Part shown: positions 16,379 through 22,837 of the stretch, piece after piece
Layout of the letters: each line of letters starts with the position of its first letter
Numbering within the stretch: position 1 is the first letter of the stretch
DNA from: Phycisphaerales bacterium
Lineage (GTDB): Bacteria > Planctomycetota > Phycisphaerae > UBA1845 > Fen-1342
Direction of reading: 5' to 3'
NCBI GenBank assembly: GCA_022839625.1
Contig: JALHJL010000029.1
Location: forward strand, 1-58,862
Length of the DNA stretch: 58,862 bases
Translations under genes and position numbers: made by a program
Notes under the pieces: model-generated
The model's database searches: none
The model's input: only the letters and a program-made list of their open reading frames with translations
Told to the model about the DNA's origin: nothing

Positions 16379-19300
16379 CTAGTGCCGGAAGTGCCGCGTA
16401 CCGGTGAACACCATGGTGCGGTCGCGCTCGTTGCAGGCGGCGATCACCTCGGCGTCGCGCTTGCTGCCGCCGGGCTGGATCAGGGCCGTCACGCCGGCGT
16501 CCGCGAGGATGTCCGGGCCGTCGCGGAAGGGAAAGAAGGCATCGGACGCGGCGACGGCCCCCGGGAGCCGCTCGGCGTGCCCGTTTTCCCGCGCCAACCA
16601 GGTCGCGATGCGGCAGCTCATCACGCGGCTCATCTGCCCGGCCCCGTTGCCGATCAACATGCCGTCACGGCAGATCGTGATTGCGTTGCTCTTCGTGTGC
16701 TTGCAGATCAGCCACGCCAGCCGCAGGTCGTCCATCTCGGCGTCGCTCGGGACACGCCGGGTGACGACCTGCCACTGGTCTTCGTTGAGGCCGACCAGGT
16801 CGCGCGTCTGCAACAGCATTCCGCCCGCGATCCGCTTGAAATCCAACTCGCTCGAATCGGGTTCGACGCTCATGTCGCCCACGGCGAGCAGGCGGACGCG
16901 CCGGCCCCAGTCCTTGTTCGGCTTGCCCGCGACCTCGCCGCGGATGATACGCACCGCGTCGTCGTCGAATGACGGGGCGAGCCAGACCTCGACAAAGAAC
17001 CCGCCCGGCGCACAGGGCAGCCCGGCGTCCTTCAACGGCTTGCCGAAGCGCTGGTAGGTTTCCATCACGGCCTCGGCGAAGTCGGGTGTGACCGCGAAGT
17101 TCACCGCCAGGATTCCGCCCATGGCGGCGTTCGGATCGCCGAGATACGCGCGACGATACGTCTCGATGGGTTCGGCGCCGACCGCGACGCCGCAGGCGTT
17201 GGTGTGCTTGATGAAGCACGCCACGCTAGTAGTGCGAAGCTCTGCTTCGCAACCCGGGCGAAGTTCTGCTTCGCAACCCGGGCGAAGTTCTGCTTCGCAA
17301 CCCGGGCGAAGCTCTGCCTCGCCCGACGCAGTAGCGCGAGGCTCCGCTTCGCAGCCCGCGCGAAGCTCCGCGTCGCCCGACTCAGTAGCGCGAAGCTCTG
17401 CTTCGCAACCCGGGCGAAGCTCTGCCTCGCCCGACTCAGTAGCGCGAGGCCCCGCTTCGCAGCCCGCGCGCGGCTCTGCCTCGCCCGACTCAGTAGCGCG
17501 AAGCTCTGCTTCGCAACCCGGGCGAAGCTCCGCGTCGCCCGACTCAGTAGCGCGAAGCTCTGCTTCGCAACCCGGGCGAAGCTCCGCGTCGCCCGACGCA
17601 GTAGCGCGAGGCCCCGCTTCGCAGCCCGCGCGAAGCTCCGCGTCGCCCGACGCAGTAGCGCGAAGCTCTGCTTCGCAGCCCGCGCGAAGCTCCGCCTCGC
17701 CCGACTCAGTAGCGCGAGGCCCCGCTTCGCAGCCCGCGCGAAGCTCCGCGTCGCACGCAGACGAAGCCTCCCCTTCGCCACCCAGCAACGGTGGGCGAGG
17801 CATGCTGGATCCTACAGGTACACCGATCCCCAGGTCGAAGTAATCCACCGCGTACCACCACGGATATTGCTCCGGCGTCGGCGCCAGGTTCTCCTTGACC
17901 ACATTCTCGGCGAGGTAGAGCCACTTCTCCCGGAACTCGTCCGCGCTGCGCAGCCATCGGTCGTGCGATTCGTGCACCCACGCCCCTCCGGTCCCACCGC
18001 GCAGTTGCGAAATCTCGCGTCCGCTATAGCTCTTGATGCTCTTGAGCAGGCCCGAGAGGTTCTCGAACGCATCGGGCAGGTCAGGGAGCGCCCGCGGCGT
18101 GAGGATAGCGTGCACATGATCCGTCATCACGACAGCGGCGTGGAGGTCCAGACGTTTGCCGTCCCAGTACCGCAGTGACGCCAGAACGATGTCGCGTTCG
18201 GCGGGTGCCAGCACGCCGATGCGGCTGGTAAGCGTTACCCAGTACGTGGCGCCGGCGATCTGCCAGTGGGGCAGGCGTCGGCGGGACCAATGCTCCTCGC
18301 ACACGGGCGGGAAGCGCACGTTGGAAGCGGCGGCCGGATCGGGTGAGCCCGAGGCAATGCGAAGCTCTGCACTACCGTCGCCTGGAGAGGCAAAGCAGAG
18401 CTTTGCACTACTGTCGTCCGCGGGGGGTGGGGGAGCAAAGCAGAGCTTTGCACTACTGTCGTCCAGGGAAGCCGGGGGGGCAAAGCGGAGCTTTGCACTG
18501 CTGTCGTCCGGGGAAGCCGGGGGGGCAAAGCGGAGCTTTGCACTACTGTCGTCCAGGGAAGCCGGGGGGGCAAAGCGGAGCTTTGCACTACTGTCGTTCG
18601 GGGAAGCCGGGGGGGCAAAGCGGAGCTTTGCACTACTGTCGTCCGGGGAAGCCGGGAGGGCAAAGCAGAGCTTTGCACTACTGTCGTTCGGGGAAGCCGG
18701 GGGGGCAAAGCGGAGCTTTGCACTACTGTCGTCCAGGGAAGCCGGGGGGGCAAAGCAGAGCTTTGCAGTACTGTCGTCTGCGGGAGGCGCCGGAGCAAAG
18801 CGGAGCTTTGCACTACGGGAGGAGGCCGCCCGCGTCAGCTCCGCGCACAACTCCAGCGCTGCGCTCGCGTCCGCGTAGTTGTTGAACGACATCTCCGCCG
18901 CCGCCGGATTGAGCCCCTCTCCGGCCCAGGGCAGTGTGCGCGGCATCGAGGTGCCGAGCGACCGACCTCGTTCGCCTTCCGGTAGTGCCCCGCCCGCCGG
19001 CACACAGACCGACCCGGCCTGAATCGGATTCTCGCCGTACCGCAACTCATGCAACGCACGCAAGTGCATTGCCACCGCGCGACCTTCCGTCAACCAGCCG
19101 GTGACGCGCGCGTCATAGCGGCTCACCCGTTCGAACGCGGCGGACGCGAAGTCCTTCCGTACCCGCCTCCATCCGTCCGCGGACAGCGCGTCCTCACGCA
19201 GCCACGTCAGCACATTCCGCCAATCGGCCGGGTCCGACAGCACGATCACATGCCTGTGATTCTTCGCCGCGGCACGCAGCAGGCACGGCCCGCCGATGTC

Positions 19301-19687
19301 GATCATCTCGATCGCTTCCTCGAACGTGCAGTCCGGCCGGGCGATCGTCTGCTCGAAGGGGTAGAGGTTCACAACGACCATGTCGATCGGCTCGATGCCC
19401 TGCTGCCGGAGTTGCCGCAGGTGCTCGGGATTGTCGCGGTCGGCGAGAATCGCCGCGTGAATCTTCGGGTGCAGCGTCTTGACCCGCCCGTCGAGCATTT
19501 CGGGGAATCCGGTGAGGGCTTCCACCAGCGTCACGGGCAGGCCCGCGTCCTTCAGGACCTTCGCCGTTCCGCCGGTGGAGATCAGCTCGACCCCCAGCTC
19601 CTCGTGCAGCGCGCGGGCAAACTCGACGATTCCGGTCTTGTCATGGACGCTGAGAAGGGCCCGGCCAATCTTGATCGAATCAGGCAT
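16379..19687 (-). CDS. purH: PurH (AICAR transformylase/IMP cyclohydrolase) interrupted in frame by a RAYT element
   Basis: 1102 residues, about twice the usual 520. ATG at 19687 with AGGAG 5 bp upstream. PurH carries out the last two steps of IMP synthesis. Residues 1 to about 200 are a normal IMP cyclohydrolase domain (STGGTAKVLKDAGLPV, LHPKIHAAIL). The transformylase begins with LRYGENPIQ (usually LRYGENPHQ) and FNNYADASAALELCAELTR. Then about 530 foreign residues intervene: a 15-residue tandem repeat (290-444), a RAYT transposase domain (about 462-617) and further repeats (644-819). The enzyme resumes exactly at SVACFIKHTNACGVAV, with the catalytic Lys-His motif, and runs to the normal end MVFTGTRHFRH. 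Both flanks look under selection and no stop interrupts the frame, so the protein may be active with a huge loop, or the insert may be removed. Confidence 0.9.
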   Translation of the reverse strand: MPDSIKIGRALLSVHDKTGIVEFARALHEELGVELISTGGTAKVLKDAGLPVTLVEALTGFPEMLDGRVKTLHPKIHAAILADRDNPEHLRQLRQQGIEPIDMVVVNLYPFEQTIARPDCTFEEAIEMIDIGGPCLLRAAAKNHRHVIVLSDPADWRNVLTWLREDALSADGWRRVRKDFASAAFERVSRYDARVTGWLTEGRAVAMHLRALHELRYGENPIQAGSVCVPAGGALPEGERGRSLGTSMPRTLPWAGEGLNPAAAEMSFNNYADASAALELCAELTRAASSRSAKLRFAPAPPADDSTAKLCFAPPASLDDSSAKLRFAPPASPNDSSAKLCFALPASPDDSSAKLRFAPPASPNDSSAKLRFAPPASLDDSSAKLRFAPPASPDDSSAKLRFAPPASLDDSSAKLCFAPPPPADDSSAKLCFASPGDGSAELRIASGSPDPAAASNVRFPPVCEEHWSRRRLPHWQIAGATYWVTLTSRIGVLAPAERDIVLASLRYWDGKRLDLHAAVVMTDHVHAILTPRALPDLPDAFENLSGLLKSIKSYSGREISQLRGGTGGAWVHESHDRWLRSADEFREKWLYLAENVVKENLAPTPEQYPWWYAVDYFDLGIGVPVGSSMPRPPLLGGEGEASSACDAELRAGCEAGPRATESGEAELRAGCEAELRATASGDAELRAGCEAGPRATASGDAELRPGCEAELRATESGDAELRPGCEAELRATESGEAEPRAGCEAGPRATESGEAELRPGCEAELRATESGDAELRAGCEAEPRATASGEAELRPGCEAELRPGCEAELRPGCEAELRTTSVACFIKHTNACGVAVGAEPIETYRRAYLGDPNAAMGGILAVNFAVTPDFAEAVMETYQRFGKPLKDAGLPCAPGGFFVEVWLAPSFDDDAVRIIRGEVAGKPNKDWGRRVRLLAVGDMSVEPDSSELDFKRIAGGMLLQTRDLVGLNEDQWQVVTRRVPSDAEMDDLRLAWLICKHTKSNAITICRDGMLIGNGAGQMSRVMSCRIATWLARENGHAERLPGAVAASDAFFPFRDGPDILADAGVTALIQPGGSKRDAEVIAACNERDRTMVFTGTRHFRH
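17229..17757. repeat. Palindrome array A1 (GCGAAGC-TCT-GCTTCGC type)
   Basis: About 20 short palindromes in units of 24 and 30 bp (54-bp higher-order period), such as GCGAAGCTCTGCTTCGC and GCGAAGCTCCGCGTCGC. Many changes in one arm are matched in the other, so the hairpin is kept. Read on the purH strand the array encodes repeats of AELRAGCEAELRATESG without a stop. Confidence 0.9.
17837..18300 (-). other. RAYT (Y1/HUH) transposase domain embedded in purH frame
   Basis: About 155 residues in the same frame as purH. Start LPHWQIAGATYWVTL is the typical N-terminal strand of IS200-like/REP-associated transposases. VVMTDHVHAIL carries the His-x-His metal site (HUH). WVHESHDRWLRSADEF is the conserved middle block. 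WLYLAENVVKENL holds the catalytic Tyr, followed by the usual YPWWYA ending. All catalytic positions I know are present. No separate Met start with a ribosome site is evident; GTG codons just upstream (near 18318-18335) could serve. RAYTs nick single-stranded DNA at palindromic REP hairpins. By inference this one could act on the flanking palindromes. Confidence 0.88.
18355..18816. repeat. Palindrome array A2 (GCAAAGC-GGA-GCTTTGC type, 45-bp period)
   Basis: Ten near-identical 45-bp units plus one partial unit. Each contains GCAAAGC, a 3-nt loop (GGA or AGA), GCTTTGC, then ACTACTGTCGTCC. Its orientation is inverted relative to A1. On the purH strand each unit encodes SAKLRFAPPASPDDS or close variants. 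The near identity suggests recent tandem amplification. Confidence 0.93.
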
Positions 19688-19774
19688 GCACGCTCCTGCA
19701 AACACAAACGGGCTACCGCACCAGGCAGCCCGTGCCGCTCCACCACCCGTCGCGCCGGTCCGCGAGTCAGGGCG

Positions 19775-21061
19775 TCACTCGCCCCCCGCTCGCGACTGGT
19801 ACTCGCGCGAAATCTTGGACCTCCCGCCCGTCGGTGCGCCCGGACGATGGGTCGCCAGCCAATCCTCCGCCGTTGCGGCGGGCGGGGCGGGTAACTGACC
19901 CAGCGCAGCCTCGTCCTTCGCGGCCTCGCCGGGCGGACGCAGGGCGGCCAGAACGTCCTCCCTCTGAAGCGGCGGCACGCCGCGCGGCCGGGCACAGAAC
20001 ACGCGCCCATCGGGCGCCGCCAGATAGATCGTGTCCGTACCTGGGGCCGGGATGGGCAGACTGAGGCCGCCGGCGGGGATGGTGCCGGCGACGGTTCCAT
20101 CCTCGCTATTGACCGCGGCGATGGTGTCCATCTGGGTCAGGATGAACACGCGACCGCCGTGTGTGGTCAGCGCTTTGCGGCCATTCGGCAGCTTCCAGCG
20201 AATGCGCTCGACCGTGCGTCCGATGGTGGCGGCGTCGATGGCCACGACGCCGTCCGCAGGGGAGTACTGGTACGCATCCTGCGCGGTCACGACGGGGGCT
20301 TCGTAGAGCGGTCCCGATAGCCGGGTGCGCCAGCGCACGCTCCCGAACGCCGGATCCAGCAGATAGAGGGAGAAGTCGTGGCTGGCCACGAACACGCCCC
20401 GCTCGTCGGCCACCAGGTCGGCGCTCACCGGCCCGTACGCGGCGAACTGCCACTGAAACTCCTTGTTGTCGCGCGTGCAGGCGTTGACCGTGCCACGGTC
20501 GTTGGCCACGAAGATCGCGGGTCCGTGCAGCGCCGGGTTTGAGGTAATCGCACCTTCGGTGACCGCGCGCCAGGCCAGGAACTGCGTCTCCACATCCAGC
20601 GCATACAGCCGCCAATCGACTCCGCCGATGAAGACGCGCTCGCCGTCGCTGGTGGCACCGGTACCGGCCGGGAAGCGCGTTTCCCGGCGAGCGATCGGGT
20701 CCCCGGTGCGACGGTCGTAGATCTGGACGTCGCTGGGAGTAACGAAGATCACTCGGTCGCCGGCGTGACAGGGCTGCCGCACGGAGAAGCCGGAGCGGGC
20801 GATCGGCCGCAGCCAGCGGAGCACGCCCGTCGGGGCGTGCACGGTGAACACGTACCCGTCCTGGGTGCCCAGGTAGAGGTGGTCGTCAACCAGGTACACG
20901 TCCTGCAAGCGCTGGTCCTTCTCCAGGATCAACTGGAGCTGCCAGTACTTTACGAGACCGACCTCTTGCAGGGGCTCGGGCGGGATGAAATCGGCTTGTC
21001 CGACCGCCGCCGGGCACGTCACGGCCAGAAGCGTCCATAGGTAGGCACGGATACGCCGCAT
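19775..21061 (-). CDS. PQQ-like beta-propeller protein, exported
   Basis: 428 residues. The N-terminus MRRIRAYLWTLLAVTCPAAV is a signal peptide, so the protein is periplasmic or secreted. The body is made of PQQ/BamB-like propeller blades with repeated motifs such as LYLGTQDGYVFTVHAPTG, RVFIGGVDWRLYALDVET, IFVANDRGTVNACTRDN, GVFVASHDFSLYLLDP and VFILTQMDTIAAVNSEDG. Such proteins are scaffolds (BamB) or quinoprotein-like. No catalytic residues of PQQ dehydrogenases are evident, so a structural or sensing role is more likely. The C-terminal 60 residues are Ala/Pro-rich and probably disordered. It lies 87 bp upstream of purH on the same strand; no functional link is apparent. Confidence 0.82.
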   Translation of the reverse strand: MRRIRAYLWTLLAVTCPAAVGQADFIPPEPLQEVGLVKYWQLQLILEKDQRLQDVYLVDDHLYLGTQDGYVFTVHAPTGVLRWLRPIARSGFSVRQPCHAGDRVIFVTPSDVQIYDRRTGDPIARRETRFPAGTGATSDGERVFIGGVDWRLYALDVETQFLAWRAVTEGAITSNPALHGPAIFVANDRGTVNACTRDNKEFQWQFAAYGPVSADLVADERGVFVASHDFSLYLLDPAFGSVRWRTRLSGPLYEAPVVTAQDAYQYSPADGVVAIDAATIGRTVERIRWKLPNGRKALTTHGGRVFILTQMDTIAAVNSEDGTVAGTIPAGGLSLPIPAPGTDTIYLAAPDGRVFCARPRGVPPLQREDVLAALRPPGEAAKDEAALGQLPAPPAATAEDWLATHRPGAPTGGRSKISREYQSRAGGE

Positions 21062-21240
21062 GGAGGGTTCCCAAACAACCCGCCGCCGACCCGGGCCTGG
21101 GCCGACCCTGCGGCACGGAACCCGGCGTCACGACAGGCCAACGCAGCCTAGTCGGCAGCGAGCGGTCCGTCAACGCCGCGCAGCGCGGCCGTCTTGGCGA
21201 GTCCCAAGCCCGTTGAGCGGGCCGGCGTCGGGTTGGGCCT

Positions 21241-21330
21241 CCGTTGAAAGAGGGGACCGGCTCCGCGCCGGCGGGCTTTCGCGGCAGAGTTGCATGGCTC
21301 CCCGGGGGTGCCTGCCCCCTCTTTCAACGG
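21241..21330. repeat. 90-bp element with 15-bp perfect terminal inverted repeats
   Basis: CCGTTGAAAGAGGGG at 21241-21255 is the exact reverse complement of CCCCTCTTTCAACGG at 21316-21330. The 60-bp interior is GC-rich. It looks like a small non-autonomous (MITE-like) element. It lies in the 410-bp region between the divergent propeller gene and the SerA-like gene; in the rest of that region I see nothing beyond a weak ribosome site (GGAG) near 21461 for the SerA-like start. Confidence 0.7.
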
Positions 21331-21471
21331 ACTGATAGGCAGCCGGACATCCTGTGGCGGCTACACGATGGCGGAGGAATCCGCTAGGATAGCCGTTTCG
21401 GCTGGGGTGGTGACGGCGATCGAGGCACGTCCCCCCGCCGGACTGACGCTGAATCGTGCGGGAGCTGCGCC

Positions 21472-22428
21472 ATGAAGATTCTCATCGCGGACAAGTTCGA
21501 GGATTCGGGGGTCAGCGAGCTCAAGAAACTCGCCGCCGAGGTAGTCTGCGAGCCCGGGCTGAAGGACGCCGCCCTGGCTCAGCGGGTTGCCGAGTTCGAT
21601 CCGGCGATCCTGATCGTACGTTCCACCAAGGTGAACGCCGAGACGCTCAAGGCCGGCAAACAGCTCAAGGTGGTCATCCGGGCCGGCTCCGGCTACGACA
21701 CGATCGACGTGAAGGCGGCGACGGAGCGCGGTGTGAAAGTCGCGAACTGCCCGGGGATGAACGCGGTGGCGGTCGCCGAGCTGGTCCTGGGGCTGATGAT
21801 CGCGATTGACCGGCGGATCGCGGACAACGTCGCGGACCTGCGGGCGCACCAGTGGAACAAGAAGGAGTACAGCAAGGCCCGCGGGCTGAAGGGCAGCACG
21901 CTGGGAATCGTCGGACTCGGCCGGATTGGCACCGAGGTCGCCAAGCGGGCCCTGGCGTTCGACATGCGCGTGCTGTGGTACGACGTCATCCCGACGTTGA
22001 CGGGGCCCGATCATCCGAACTGCCGGCGCACCGACCTGGACCACTTGTTCCGCGAGTCCGATGTCGTGACCCTGCACGTCCCCGGCACGGGCGACACCAA
22101 GCACCTCGTCAACGCGCAGCGCCTGGCCACGATGAAGCCCAACGCCGTCATCATCAACACGAGCCGGGCCTCCGTCATCGACGAGCCGGCGTTGATCGCG
22201 GCCCTCAAGGAGGGGCGGGTTCGCGCGGCCGGCGTCGATGTGTACGAGAACGAGCCGGCGGCGGATGCCAAGACCATCGAGTCTCCGCTGGCTGATATGC
22301 CGAACGTGTATGGTACGCACCACATCGGCGCGTCGACGGACCAGGCCCAGGCGGCGGTGGCCGAGGAGACGGTCCGCATCGTGCGGGAGTTCAAGAACAC
22401 GGGCGCGGTGGTCAACTGCGTGAACTGA
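21472..22428 (+). CDS. D-2-hydroxyacid dehydrogenase, SerA-like
   Basis: 318 residues, cytosolic NAD-dependent oxidoreductase. MKILIADKFEDSGVSELKK is a typical 3-phosphoglycerate dehydrogenase N-terminus. The Rossmann motif is GIVGLGRIGTEVAKRAL. The catalytic triad region is visible as NTSRASVIDE (Arg; many homologues have NxARG), DVYENEPA (Glu) and THHIGASTDQAQ (His). It ends right after the catalytic domain, with no ACT regulatory domain, as in short SerA forms. 3-Phosphoglycerate is the most likely substrate, for serine synthesis; glyoxylate or hydroxypyruvate reductase activity is an alternative. It stands alone. Confidence 0.85.
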   Translation: MKILIADKFEDSGVSELKKLAAEVVCEPGLKDAALAQRVAEFDPAILIVRSTKVNAETLKAGKQLKVVIRAGSGYDTIDVKAATERGVKVANCPGMNAVAVAELVLGLMIAIDRRIADNVADLRAHQWNKKEYSKARGLKGSTLGIVGLGRIGTEVAKRALAFDMRVLWYDVIPTLTGPDHPNCRRTDLDHLFRESDVVTLHVPGTGDTKHLVNAQRLATMKPNAVIINTSRASVIDEPALIAALKEGRVRAAGVDVYENEPAADAKTIESPLADMPNVYGTHHIGASTDQAQAAVAEETVRIVREFKNTGAVVNCVN

Positions 22429-22434
22429 ATCGCG

Positions 22435-22541
22435 GTGCGCGATTCGTCTACGGGCGTCAGAACGCGAAGTGCAAGCGAGCGCGTATTGGACCACGCGCTG
22501 GCTCGCGCGGCGCGTTCGGATAGCGCTCCCGAATCGCGCAC
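22435..22541. repeat. Long imperfect hairpin after the SerA-like gene
   Basis: GTGCGCGATTCG (22435-22446) and CGAATCGCGCAC (22530-22541) are 12-bp perfect arms. Inside, AACGCG/CGCGTT and GCGAGCGCG/CGCGCTGGCTCGC pair further. It starts 7 bp after the stop codon, so it may serve as a terminator, but its size suggests a palindromic mobile repeat. Confidence 0.6.
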
Positions 22542-22563
22542 GGCCACATAGAGCACTGTGCAT

Positions 22564-22661
22564 CGTGCAGCGGCCGACCTCCTGGTCGGCCGTGGAGGGT
22601 GTCCGACGTCCTTTGAGCCGCGCGGGATCATCGCCGGACACGGAGGTCCGGCGCTACAGGC
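22564..22661. repeat. Interspersed repeat family C, copy 1
   Basis: It contains the hairpin CGGCCGACC-TCCT-GGTCGGCCG (22571-22592), then GTGTCCGAC, GGGAT, TCGCCGGAC and GGTCCGGCGCTACA. A homologous block occurs inside dnaE2 at about 26362-26449, and a fragment at 34160-34179. The remaining bases to 22837 hold nothing I recognise. Confidence 0.65.
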
Positions 22662-22837
22662 GACCGACCGGGAGGTCGGCCGGTACGCGAATCTAAGACT
22701 GTTCCAGTCGGCCGCGTCACGGTGGGTTGCACATGGGCGAAGTAGGGCGGGCGTCCCTGCCTGTGCTGGCTGCGGGGCCGATGCCCACGCTGGTGCATAC
22801 CGTCGGGGACGGCATCACGGAGGCTCGATCGTGGTGC

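Larger units (their letters stand above)
17229..18816 (-). mobile_element. REPtron-like element inserted in frame in purH
   Basis: About 1.59 kb. It begins with GTAGTGC and ends with GCACTAC, a short terminal inverted repeat. It consists of a left palindrome array, a transposase domain and a right palindrome array in opposite orientation. This is the arrangement described for REP-associated tyrosine transposases flanked by inverted REP sequences. The exact edges are uncertain: the 1588-bp interval is not a multiple of three, although the joined reading frame is intact, so a base or two at one edge must be assigned differently. Confidence 0.75.

Noticed and set aside
17204..18885. Plus-strand open frames through the purH repeats (AKRSFALLS type)
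   Set aside because: The repeat unit is stop-free in most frames, so long frames arise on both strands; only the purH strand joins conserved domains.
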